From Chlamydiota bacterium (GTDB lineage Bacteria > Auribacterota > UBA3054 > B51-G9): a DNA stretch of 33,287 nt. Every line of letters begins with the position of its first letter. Position 1 is the first letter of the stretch. The stretch lies in NCBI GenBank assembly GCA_003648225.1, contig QMOL01000003.1, positions 1-33,287 of the forward strand, written 5' to 3'. The position numbers were made by a program, and so were the translations under genes. Below the pieces are notes generated by a model, which ran no database searches, was not told where the DNA came from, and was given only the letters and a program-made list of their open reading frames with translations. Positions 24,455 through 32,632 of this stretch are shown one piece after another.

Positions 24455-24483
24455 ATTATATTGATTTAACAGGGTAATGTCAA
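24455..24483 (-). promoter_or_regulatory. Perfect consensus sigma70 promoter of fic
   Basis: On the minus strand TTGACA (24478-24483), a 17-base spacer and TATAAT (24455-24460) match all 12 positions. The predicted start near 24448 leaves an 81-base leader containing dispersed repeat copy A. Confidence 0.8.
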
Positions 24484-24538
24484 GCCGTCATTACCTCATT
24501 AATTAATTCATTACCCCCTTTAACCCAATCCTGACGGC
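24484..24538. repeat. Inverted repeat GCCGTCA...TGACGGC at the end of pigL
   Basis: Perfect 7-base arms 41 bases apart enclose the PIG-L stop codon and near-symmetric ATTAATTAAT sequence. The repeat adjoins the fic -35 box. It could fold into a terminator-like hairpin at the end of the PIG-L message, but without a T-run. Confidence 0.5.
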
Positions 24539-25302
24539 ACTTCATTGAATTTTGACTGTAAAATATCCCTGAGCGGGTTTGAATCGGTATTACATAGACC
24601 AAGCGGATTGTGATATCGCCATCCTTCCGCGAATTCGCATTTTGCTGACAGGTTGCCTAATTCGCGTGAAAAGTTTTTCATAGTATTTAAATAAACGTCA
24701 AATCCCTGACTTTTCTCCAACCATTCTTTTTGACTTTTATGTTCATTAAGCATATCAGATTTTTCTTTAATTACTGAATCAATATTAATTAAAAAATCCG
24801 GAAAAACAAAACGATTTAATAAATCTCTGTTCCCGTGAGGTTGAGCATGATATACCGTAACCTGATTGAATACAGGCTCTTTTGGAGGATCAACAGGAAA
24901 ATTCCGCATCGCACGGGTAAACGCTGCCGTTACTGCAAGCCGGGATGAAATCGTGTGATCTTCCATATAATCCATCGGTCCGTCAACAAGAAGAATATCG
25001 GGTGCAACAGAGCGCATGACAGACCCGATTTTAGCGAGGAGATTTTTTTCATAGAAAATTTCAATATCATTAACAAGAGGAGAATGAAATACAGCATTTA
25101 TTTTATTTGCGGCATTTTTTGATTCCTCAAGCCGGATTGCCGCAATTGTTTCCGCGTCATGTTCTGCTGATCCACATGAACCGTTAGCAATATTCATATA
25201 GTGGATTTCACAACCAGCTTTTGCAAGCAGAATTAAAGTTCCCGCCATGCGGAACTCAATATCATCTGCATGTGCGGCAATTGCGAATACTTTGCAGATC
25301 AT
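24520..25302 (-). CDS. PIG-L family deacetylase
   Basis: A 260-residue zinc-dependent N-acetyl-sugar deacetylase. The start at 25302 (MICKVFAIAAHADDIEF) is chosen over an upstream in-frame ATG at 25362, since that would overlap the NagB-like gene by 59 bases and add a non-conserved tail. It lies one base after that gene's stop. The metal motif is AHADD (residues 9-13; most family members have AHPDD), with the second part in DYMEDHTISSRL, where His is the third ligand. GGPMD-like VDGPMDYMEDH is well kept. Substrate probably an N-acetylglucosamine derivative, given the neighbour; inference. In Bacteroidetes and relatives, NagB-like and PIG-L domains are often fused in one protein. Confidence 0.88.
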   Translation of the reverse strand: MICKVFAIAAHADDIEFRMAGTLILLAKAGCEIHYMNIANGSCGSAEHDAETIAAIRLEESKNAANKINAVFHSPLVNDIEIFYEKNLLAKIGSVMRSVAPDILLVDGPMDYMEDHTISSRLAVTAAFTRAMRNFPVDPPKEPVFNQVTVYHAQPHGNRDLLNRFVFPDFLINIDSVIKEKSDMLNEHKSQKEWLEKSQGFDVYLNTMKNFSRELGNLSAKCEFAEGWRYHNPLGLCNTDSNPLRDILQSKFNEVPSGLG

Positions 25303-25303
25303 T

Positions 25304-26230
25304 TTAGTGCATCTCCACTTCGCAGGACCCCAGACCGGGGCGATAAAAATTAAATTGAACATTTGGATGATCTGCCAAAAGTGACATTGGAACAGATGAA
25401 TCCGGTATTTTTTTAGATATCATCAGAGTTGTTAAACGCATACCTAATGGATTATCGTGATGACCCGGATGCCAAATTGAAACTTTTTCGGCTTTCCATG
25501 TTTCAACAGGACCTACGGTTAAAGCCTGACAAGGCACATTCTGAACCATGCCGCCGCCGGACGTCCGCGCATTTTGTATTAAAGTCATAGGGTGTAAATC
25601 AACAACTCTGGTTCCTAATTTTCTGTATTCTTCAGGAGATGGAGGAGCATCTTGATAGATTCCTTCGCGTTTTGGCGGATCGTTAAATGCCCAGTGCTTT
25701 ACTTCACCTTGTCCGCCCTGCATAACTACGCAACGCGCTGAATTCCAACTTTCGATATATTTTTTGGAATCAACGGCGGGAAAATGGATATTTTCTTTTG
25801 GAATTGCTAATTCCGGTTTAATTCGATTGAAACACAAATCCATATCCGCCCTGGCAAATCCAAGAGGGAAATCAGCGGAAACTTCTTTACCGTTAACAAC
25901 CCACTCGTCCATTCCCCAAAAATGACAATGTTTGAGAGAAATATCTAACTCATTCACAATACGGGCAACCAGAGGAAGCTGTTCTGTCGGACCGATTGGT
26001 CCACAAACGCCTGTAGGGCTATCTTTGGTTCCTTGCTGCCATGCTGTAATATATTCCAGCGCCTCTGCAAGATAAAATTCTTCAATAGTGTCGTAAAATT
26101 TTATTGTAAAGCCTTCTCTTGCAAGTTGATGAATATCTTTTTCGGTAAGTGCGGCAGCAGCATCCAGCAAATCTTTATCTAAAGTTGTATAGTCCCACCA
26201 TTCGGGAGCAACTTTACTAATATTTCTCAT
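25304..26230 (-). CDS. NagB-like glucosamine-6-phosphate isomerase-fold protein, altered active site
   Basis: A 308-residue protein of the NagB/RpiA/SOL fold. GMDEW (106-110, Asp108) matches the NagB GMDEY strand, and VPCQALTVG matches the ALTVG segment. The key motif G-x-G-x-D-G-H-x-A-F-N-E-P is changed: here it reads GQGEVKHWAFNDP (173-185), so the catalytic Asp (Asp141 in E. coli NagB) is Val177 while His179 is kept and the Glu (148) is Asp184. An AGGAGG Shine-Dalgarno 6 bases before the ATG is the best in the window. It lies directly after tRNA-Thr and before PIG-L. It may be a divergent deaminase, an isomerase on another substrate, or a sugar sensor. Confidence 0.82.
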   Translation of the reverse strand: MRNISKVAPEWWDYTTLDKDLLDAAAALTEKDIHQLAREGFTIKFYDTIEEFYLAEALEYITAWQQGTKDSPTGVCGPIGPTEQLPLVARIVNELDISLKHCHFWGMDEWVVNGKEVSADFPLGFARADMDLCFNRIKPELAIPKENIHFPAVDSKKYIESWNSARCVVMQGGQGEVKHWAFNDPPKREGIYQDAPPSPEEYRKLGTRVVDLHPMTLIQNARTSGGGMVQNVPCQALTVGPVETWKAEKVSIWHPGHHDNPLGMRLTTLMISKKIPDSSVPMSLLADHPNVQFNFYRPGLGSCEVEMH

Positions 26231-26268
26231 TATTTTCCTCCTGATATTTTTGCTGTATCAATAATAAA

Positions 26269-26344
26269 TGGAGCCGGGAATCGGACTTGAACCGACGACC
26301 TGCGCTTTACGAAAGCGCTGCTCTACCAACTGAGCTATCCCGGC
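26269..26344 (-). tRNA. tRNA-Thr (anticodon CGT)
   Basis: The minus strand folds into a full cloverleaf: acceptor GCCGGGA/TCCCGGC, D-arm GCTC/GAGC, anticodon stem GCGCT/AGCGC with loop TTCGTAA (anticodon CGT, reads ACG), T-arm GTCGG-TTCAAGT-CCGAT. The discriminator base is T and CCA is encoded (26269-26271). The NagB-like gene starts 38 bases downstream and may be co-transcribed. Confidence 0.96.
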
Positions 26345-26361
26345 AATAAAAAGGAGCGAAT

Positions 26362-26390
26362 ATTATATCAAAAAAAAAAAATGAGTGCAA
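26362..26390 (-). promoter_or_regulatory. Extended -10 promoter of tRNA-Thr
   Basis: TGA-TATAAT (-10 at 26362-26367) is spaced 17 bases from TTGCAC (26385-26390), with a run of 12 T in the spacer on the minus strand. The predicted start is about 11 bases before the tRNA. Confidence 0.65.
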
Positions 26391-26680
26391 TCTTAAAACG
26401 CAAGAGGGATGCATGTAAATCTTCGGGATTGGTTAGTGAGAGCTGTATTGAAGTTAGATAAGTTATACTCCATTTATCCACCTATTGTAGCCGACCTCGC
26501 TGAGGGCGGACAAATAATTCCTCCTATGGCGGATCTTCGACCGCAGCCATCGGCAGTGGCTACAGAAGATGTTGGCAGATAACATCCGGTAATTTGACCT
26601 TAATGTCAAATTTTCTCCGACAAGATACCCGGTTTTTTATTATTCACCTAAAAGATATAGCTTAAAAAGTTGTACAAACC
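26391..26680. other. Repeat-rich intergenic region between hflX and tRNA-Thr
   Basis: No gene seen. It holds outer arms GTAGCC (26487-26492) and GGCTAC (26558-26563) enclosing dispersed repeat copy B, a hairpin GATGTT-N7-AACATC (26568-26586), and a hairpin AATTTGAC-N6-GTCAAATT (26591-26612). A T-run on the plus strand follows at 26643. No convincing terminator for hflX on its own strand. Confidence 0.6.
26520..26540 (+). repeat. Dispersed 21-base repeat, copy B
   Basis: CCTCCTATGGCGGATCTTCGA-type sequence that matches 24390-24410 in inverted orientation at 19 of 21 positions. It lies inside the larger GTAGCC/GGCTAC palindromic region. A GGCGGA also occurs just upstream at 26505-26510. Confidence 0.7.
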
Positions 26681-27961
26681 TTAGTTGCTTTTCTTAACTC
26701 TAAATTTTTGTATCTGATCGGTTAAATTTTTAGGTACAAAAGCATCAACTTTTATATATTCATCAAGATATTCAACAGAAATTACTTTTCCGTATTTGTA
26801 TAATTTGCTTAAAAGTTCGGATTTATGTGGTGGGAGACGGAGTTTTATTCTTTTGTTGTCAGGTTTTAACAACAAACGTAATTTTGTAAATAACTCTGCA
26901 AAACCATAATTATATTTTGCGGAAATGATAACTGTTTTGCTATTATCTGCTAATAAATCCTTCTTCGCTTTATGAGAAAGAACATCAACTTTATTTAAAG
27001 CAAGTAAAACAGGCTTATCTTTAGTGCCGATTTCTTTGAGTACAGAATTCACAGCGGAAATTTGCGACTCTAAATCCGGCGCTGATGCATCGGCAATATG
27101 AAGTAAAACATCCGCTTCCATCGTTTCTTCAAGTGTTGCTTTAAATGATTCAACAAGTTTATGCGGCAAATTACGAATAAAACCAACCGTATCAACAAAA
27201 AGAAATTTTTCGCCTGTGGAAAATTGGTAAAGTCGCGTTGTTGGATCAAGCGTTGCAAACAATTTATCTTCAACGAGAACATCAGCCTTTGTGAGCGAAT
27301 TCAGAAAAGTTGATTTTCCCGCGTTTGTGTATCCAACAATGCCGATAACTGGCAAGTGTATTTTTTTACGTTTTTTTCGTTGTGTTGCCCTTTGCTTTCT
27401 TATATTGGATAATAAACCATTTAATCTACGAATTCGTGATTTGATTATTCGTTTGTCTGATTCAAGTTGCTTTTCTCCCGGGCCTCGGGTGCGCAATCCA
27501 CCGTATTGCCTTGAAAGATGAGTCCACATATTTGTCAATCTTGGCAACAGATATTCGAGTTGAGCAAGTTCAACTTGTAATTTACCTTCATTTGTTCGGG
27601 CATGCTGCGCAAAAATCTCAAGAATTAAAGTTGTTCTATCAATAATTTTAACTTCAATTGCTTTTTCCAGATTTCTTGTTTGAGCCGGTGAAAGGTCGAT
27701 ATCGAAAATCACAGCATGAAATTCGTTTTTTTTACAGGTTTCGGCAATTTCTGCAACTTTCCCTTTTCCAATATAAAAAGCGGGATTAACAGTTTTCTGA
27801 TTCGAAATACAGCCGTCTACCGGCTCGGCACCCGCGGTAACAGTAAGTGATTTTAATTCATCATAGCTAACATTTTTACCGGCAACTACATTTTCTTTTG
27901 AATTAAAGCCAACCAAAAATACTTTTTCACATTCATCAAACGTAGGAAATTGAGCATCCAT
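26681..27961 (-). CDS. hflX: Ribosome-associated GTPase HflX
   Basis: A 426-residue GTPase that rescues or splits stalled ribosomes. The N-terminal HflX domain contains the glycine-rich hallmark QYGGLRTRGPGEKQLESDKR (152-171), followed by a basic helix. The G domain has G1 GYTNAGKS (210-217), G3 DTVGFIRNLP and G4 NKVD. Length equals that of E. coli HflX (426). It is the last gene of the DsbD-AsmA operon, 19 bases after the AsmA-like stop. The grouping of HflX with envelope genes is unusual but the spacing suggests co-transcription. Confidence 0.95.
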   Translation of the reverse strand: MDAQFPTFDECEKVFLVGFNSKENVVAGKNVSYDELKSLTVTAGAEPVDGCISNQKTVNPAFYIGKGKVAEIAETCKKNEFHAVIFDIDLSPAQTRNLEKAIEVKIIDRTTLILEIFAQHARTNEGKLQVELAQLEYLLPRLTNMWTHLSRQYGGLRTRGPGEKQLESDKRIIKSRIRRLNGLLSNIRKQRATQRKKRKKIHLPVIGIVGYTNAGKSTFLNSLTKADVLVEDKLFATLDPTTRLYQFSTGEKFLFVDTVGFIRNLPHKLVESFKATLEETMEADVLLHIADASAPDLESQISAVNSVLKEIGTKDKPVLLALNKVDVLSHKAKKDLLADNSKTVIISAKYNYGFAELFTKLRLLLKPDNKRIKLRLPPHKSELLSKLYKYGKVISVEYLDEYIKVDAFVPKNLTDQIQKFRVKKSN

Positions 27962-27980
27962 TAATTATATAGTTTTTTAG

Positions 27981-30900
27981 TTATTTTTTCTTAGATGATT
28001 TATCGGTCTTTTTTTGGAATGTATTCAGCAATCCACGAAAAAGTTCAACTCCATCTTTTTCCACATCGTTATCGTCATCATTATCATTACCGAACAGTTT
28101 ACCAATGGATTTAATCGCATCGGATCCAAGCATTTTAATAAGTGTGGGAACAAAATCCTTAATATTAGATTCAAGTTTTGGTTTACCAATTTTTCCATCA
28201 ATTTTTACAGGTAAAGGTAATTCATAAAATTTATCTAAAGCACCTGTAAAAGGAATTCTGAATTTTGAGTTTTGACGGGAAAAAATTCTTGCGATAGCTC
28301 TTCCGCTTAACGCCAAATAAATGTTCAAATCAAGATTGTTATTTATTGTTGTCGTCCCGTCAATACCCATTTTTATTGATTTGCCTTCAATATTTACATT
28401 GTCAATAAAATTTGTTCCATAAAGTAAATGGGCATTAAGCACAACTTTATTAAAAGAATAATCAGAAAGCTCTTTTATTTTCAATTTTTCAGATAAAACA
28501 GTTAAAAAAGGCATGTTTTTTAAATGACCGTCATTAATATAAAGTTTAGCTTTACCACGGAAATTTTTTACAATATTTGATTTAGAAAATCCTCTGCCGG
28601 TAAAAGAAAGATCACCATTAAGCTTTCCTACAATTTTATCGCTTATCTCCGGTGCCCATAATTCTAAAATGGGCGTTAAAGGAATGTGAGCCACCTTTAA
28701 CGTCGAAGAATAAATATATCCGGTAACATTTAAATCCGCTTTAACGTCTAAATCAAAATTTCCTTCATTAATTATCATATTGCGGGTTATAAAATTAATT
28801 TTATTGCTTTTTATAATAAAATCAAAACTTAATGGAGCCGCTATCATATCCCTGGCGATAAATTGGTCGATATGTGTTTTAAAATTAAGATTAAGAAATT
28901 GAAGTTTTGGTGGTACAGGCTCTTTATAAATAGCTTTTTTTATTTTGCTAATTTCAACAGCTGTTCCGTTTTTTTCATTCTTATTCTTTTTCTTTTTATG
29001 CTTAGATTTTTTTATTGGAATAATTGTATTTAATAAAGCCGTTGAATCAAAATGCTCGGATTGAAGTGTTAAATCTGATTGTTGACTGTTTTTCTTTAAA
29101 TTAATTTCTCCTGTTAATTTAAGACTGTTATCATCCCATTTACCCGGAGTAATTGAAAGTTTACAATTATTAAAAATTAATTTATCCGGAGTTTGATTTA
29201 CGTCAATATTTAGAGATAGTTTTTCAAGTTCGTTATCAAAAAAGTGATTTGAGTTCTTGATATTTAAGAAAGCTGAAATTTTTCTGTTTTTTGTTTTTTG
29301 TTTTTGTTCCGCTAAAATTTTTAAATCTAAAATCAGATCGTCTATTTTTTTATTTGTTCCCTTAATGTCTATTAATGGACGAATTAAACTCCCGGAAAAA
29401 TCATTTGCTACAAAAGCGATCTTTTCAGTCCCGGAATGAATTTTATAATATCCTCCAGCAGCAATTTCACCTGCTTTTTTCTTATTAATTGAAAATACTG
29501 CGTTAAAGCGGGAAAGAGAAATTGAGTTAAAATTATTTATATTACCGGCAATATCTAATTTTATACCAAGATGTTGCCATCTTGATTTATTAATTGAAAA
29601 ATCTATTTGGTTTCCAATTATAGAACTGTCAAGAGTTATTTTATCACCAATACCTAAAACATCACAATCTATTTTCCCGCTTGCATTTCCGGAATTAAAA
29701 ATAATATTTTTTGATTCGGTAAAATAATTAATATATTTAAGATTAACATCGTTAATAACTAAACTAATTTTTGAACTTTTATTTGTGTTTATTACTGCTC
29801 TGTCTTTTTTATTTAAGTTTATCAAAATTGGCTTGGATATTTTAAGCTGAATCATTGGATGTGCTTTATCTTCAACAATGAAATTAGCACTCTTAATTTT
29901 GAAAAGCTCTAATTTGTGATTTAAAGCAATATTAAATATTCCGGCAAAATTAACAGCGGGAAGTTTTTTGCTTTTCTTCGCGTAAATTTTCTTCAATACA
30001 ACTTTGCCGTTAATTTTATATTTGTCATTGGCTAAATCAGCGTTACAATTAAAAATACCGTTTCCGTAACTTTGACTTATATCATATTTTTTTTGCGGAT
30101 GAAATAAAGCTTGATATAAATTATTCGATTGTACATCAATATGGAATTGACAATTAATAATATTATCAACCAAGTCAATTTTGCCTGTAACAAACAGTGT
30201 TGAAATTTTATTTCCGTTCCAATAGCCTTCGAACAGACATTTTGAAAAATCTAAAACATTACTATTGTTTGTCATATTAATGTTTAATTCAGCCGTAAAA
30301 GGGGATAAATTAATTTTTCCGGCATGGCCTACAGCATTTGATACTAATAACGTTGAAAAGAATACATTTGGAATAATTGATTTCTTAACAGTATAATTCA
30401 TTTCCCAGCCAAAAGGAAGAGAATCCATAAACACATTCTTGCCATCGCTGTAAAAGAATGAACCTTTTGCAAGCGCCGAACCTGAATTTTCGGGTTCGAT
30501 ATCTATTCCCGCTAAATTAAAATCATCTATACCAAAAGACGTTTTTTGATTATCTGAATAACTAAAATAAAGATTTTTAATAACTAATTTTTTTATTCTA
30601 ACAGGAAAATCGGGTAAAACAAAAAGTTTTTTCTTCTTATTCTTTGGTTTTTTCGACTTTCCGGGCGCAAAATCTTTTTTTTGCTTATTTGGTGCTACAG
30701 TTCCTCTTGAGGAGGTTGTGTAATTTACTCCCTCTACTTTAACAAGATAAAACAACGGTACATCAGAAAAAAGTGAAGAAGCTTTATAATTTAAATCAAT
30801 TAAATTTGCGGACAAATAAAAATTAGTTACATCGGTTTTACTTGATATATCGGCAATTACTAATCCATTTGCATTTAAAGATTTCCATGGCCGAAAATTC

Positions 30901-31049
30901 CAGTTTTTGACACTTATTTTTACAGGAACAAAAACATTTATAAGTGGTAAAGTAATATGTTTGAAAAGAATATTTGAACATAACAAGCTGAAAACAAACA
31001 ATAAAATAAGTATAAATGTAATAAACAAATACTTAAAAAATCTTTTCAT
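27981..31049 (-). CDS. AsmA-like (AsmA/TamB superfamily) envelope protein
   Basis: A 1022-residue protein with one N-terminal membrane anchor (residues about 4-35), then a very long, beta-strand-rich periplasmic part of repeated short strands. The C-terminus has the AsmA_2-type segment: GKLNGDLSFTGRGFSKSNIV, FRGKAKLYINDGHLKNMPFL and TINNNLDLNIYLALSGRAI. Lys-rich insertions (about 135-150 and 690-705) are low complexity. AsmA-like proteins form bridge-like grooves thought to move phospholipids between membranes, so a lipid-transport role is likely by family. Its start overlaps the dsbD stop by one base (TAATG). The closest subfamily cannot be named without a search. Confidence 0.82.
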   Translation of the reverse strand: MKRFFKYLFITFILILLFVFSLLCSNILFKHITLPLINVFVPVKISVKNWNFRPWKSLNANGLVIADISSKTDVTNFYLSANLIDLNYKASSLFSDVPLFYLVKVEGVNYTTSSRGTVAPNKQKKDFAPGKSKKPKNKKKKLFVLPDFPVRIKKLVIKNLYFSYSDNQKTSFGIDDFNLAGIDIEPENSGSALAKGSFFYSDGKNVFMDSLPFGWEMNYTVKKSIIPNVFFSTLLVSNAVGHAGKINLSPFTAELNINMTNNSNVLDFSKCLFEGYWNGNKISTLFVTGKIDLVDNIINCQFHIDVQSNNLYQALFHPQKKYDISQSYGNGIFNCNADLANDKYKINGKVVLKKIYAKKSKKLPAVNFAGIFNIALNHKLELFKIKSANFIVEDKAHPMIQLKISKPILINLNKKDRAVINTNKSSKISLVINDVNLKYINYFTESKNIIFNSGNASGKIDCDVLGIGDKITLDSSIIGNQIDFSINKSRWQHLGIKLDIAGNINNFNSISLSRFNAVFSINKKKAGEIAAGGYYKIHSGTEKIAFVANDFSGSLIRPLIDIKGTNKKIDDLILDLKILAEQKQKTKNRKISAFLNIKNSNHFFDNELEKLSLNIDVNQTPDKLIFNNCKLSITPGKWDDNSLKLTGEINLKKNSQQSDLTLQSEHFDSTALLNTIIPIKKSKHKKKKNKNEKNGTAVEISKIKKAIYKEPVPPKLQFLNLNFKTHIDQFIARDMIAAPLSFDFIIKSNKINFITRNMIINEGNFDLDVKADLNVTGYIYSSTLKVAHIPLTPILELWAPEISDKIVGKLNGDLSFTGRGFSKSNIVKNFRGKAKLYINDGHLKNMPFLTVLSEKLKIKELSDYSFNKVVLNAHLLYGTNFIDNVNIEGKSIKMGIDGTTTINNNLDLNIYLALSGRAIARIFSRQNSKFRIPFTGALDKFYELPLPVKIDGKIGKPKLESNIKDFVPTLIKMLGSDAIKSIGKLFGNDNDDDNDVEKDGVELFRGLLNTFQKKTDKSSKKK

Positions 31050-32632
31050 TATTTTTGAGAAGGCTGTAAAATTATATAAGTTGGAAGGCCGAGAATATTA
31101 TAATGTTTAAGAATAGATTTTACCGGTTCGGTATCAGGATGTTCAGCTTGAAATTTAACGATAATATAATGGTCTAATTTTTTAATTACATCTTTATTTT
31201 TAAATGTTGTTTTGTCCATTGTTGTACAATTTTTACACCAGCTTGCCCAGAAATCAACAAAAATCGGTTTCTTTTCTCTCTGAGCTTTCTTTAAAGCTGA
31301 AATAAATAACGTTTTCGGATTACTTTCTGAAAAATTTGAATGAGACGGCGGGAAAAGTAAAGTATAGCCGAGATAACCATAGTAAAACGCAAAAAGAATA
31401 ATGAAAATTCCAAAAATATATTTTACGCGTGTCATCCACACACCGGGCTTCGGTAAAAATGACATTCCCGCGCCTGCGAACGCCCACGGAAAACCCATTC
31501 CCAAACCAAGCAAAAAAGGAAGGAATAAAGCAATAAACGTTCCGTTTGAATACATCGTCGTGGAAAGCAAAAGAACATAAATAACTACCGGTGCAACACA
31601 CGCTCCGGCAAGCAGCGCCGCAATACATCCCATAAAAAACGCTGTAAAAAAAGTTCCTTTTTTTACGCGGCCGTCAACGGCGGAATGCTGATATTTTGTA
31701 AAATCAATCATAATAATATCAAACATCGCAAGGGAAAGAATTACAAAAATTATGGCAATAGAAAAATTAAACCACGGTGATGAATTAAGGGTCCCAAATT
31801 GCGAGCCGGTAAGCACGACAACCAAGCCGAGAATGCCATAAGTCAAAGCTATACCCAAACCGTAAATACTACCTAGTAGAAACCCTTTTAATTTGGAGCC
31901 ACTTTGAGCTCCCGCGCCAATAATGGCAATATTAATAGGGATCATAGGAAGGACACACGGTGTAAGATTTAGTAAAAACCCGCCGATAATTATGAGAATC
32001 AAAGAAAAGAAAATTCCTCTATTCATAAATTTCTCTATAATATTTTCTGAATGAAGATTTTTTCCGGATTCGGTGTCATTAATAAATTTTATAAATTCTT
32101 TACTGCTTAAATATCCGGATTTTTTTCCAACAACTTTAAACTTTGATCCAAGTTTTAACCAGTCATTTTCATTTTCCGCTTGTAAAATTTGTTTTTCTGA
32201 AATAGCTGTACCGCTTTTCGTAAATTGAGCTAATGAAAGATTAAATTTTTTGGATTCCGGCATAAAACACATGTTTTCGCTGCAGCCTTGAAAATTAATC
32301 GCAATTTGAACAGGGAATTTTGTAATATTTTCTAAAAAATATTTTGCGGTAAAATCATTTGTGTACATTTCCCGGTTTTCTTTCCCAATAGGATCAAAAA
32401 CATTTACAGCCGAAGGAACATTTTGGGGAATGAGTTTAACTCCTTTGGGCACATCAATGCTCATCATATCTGAATAAAGATGATGTTTTTTTGCTATTAA
32501 ATAGTCAACAGTCAGTAGAATCTTATTTTCAGAAACTTTTGATAGTGAAGCCGAAACACTAAAAGGCAGTGTTTCGGCATAAAGAAATGTCGAGAAAATC
32601 AATGAAAGAAGCGTAAAAATAATTTTTTTCAT
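31049..32632 (-). CDS. dsbD: Thiol:disulfide interchange protein DsbD
   Basis: A 527-residue inner-membrane electron carrier. Domains in order: signal peptide (1-20); nDsbD immunoglobulin-like domain with the redox pair Cys117/Cys122 (GCSENMC); membrane domain of about eight helices with Cys226 (TPCVLPM) and Cys345 (GACVAPV), the central redox pair; C-terminal thioredoxin domain with WCKNC (Cys466/Cys469) and cis-Pro in GLPTY. All six catalytic cysteines are kept, so electrons can flow from cytosolic thioredoxin to periplasmic partners. The C-x4-C spacing in nDsbD is the form seen in many Bacteroidetes-like DsbD rather than the E. coli C-x5-C. It overlaps the thioredoxin-like lipoprotein gene by 4 bases. 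Confidence 0.95.
   Translation of the reverse strand: MKKIIFTLLSLIFSTFLYAETLPFSVSASLSKVSENKILLTVDYLIAKKHHLYSDMMSIDVPKGVKLIPQNVPSAVNVFDPIGKENREMYTNDFTAKYFLENITKFPVQIAINFQGCSENMCFMPESKKFNLSLAQFTKSGTAISEKQILQAENENDWLKLGSKFKVVGKKSGYLSSKEFIKFINDTESGKNLHSENIIEKFMNRGIFFSLILIIIGGFLLNLTPCVLPMIPINIAIIGAGAQSGSKLKGFLLGSIYGLGIALTYGILGLVVVLTGSQFGTLNSSPWFNFSIAIIFVILSLAMFDIIMIDFTKYQHSAVDGRVKKGTFFTAFFMGCIAALLAGACVAPVVIYVLLLSTTMYSNGTFIALFLPFLLGLGMGFPWAFAGAGMSFLPKPGVWMTRVKYIFGIFIILFAFYYGYLGYTLLFPPSHSNFSESNPKTLFISALKKAQREKKPIFVDFWASWCKNCTTMDKTTFKNKDVIKKLDHYIIVKFQAEHPDTEPVKSILKHYNILGLPTYIILQPSQK

Noticed and set aside
25303..25362. Upstream ATG for the PIG-L gene
   Set aside because: It would overlap the NagB-like gene by 59 bases and add 20 residues before the conserved N-terminal strand that carries AHADD.
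26587..26650. Terminator for hflX
   Set aside because: The T-run after the hairpins is on the plus strand, opposite to hflX, and no plus-strand gene precedes it.
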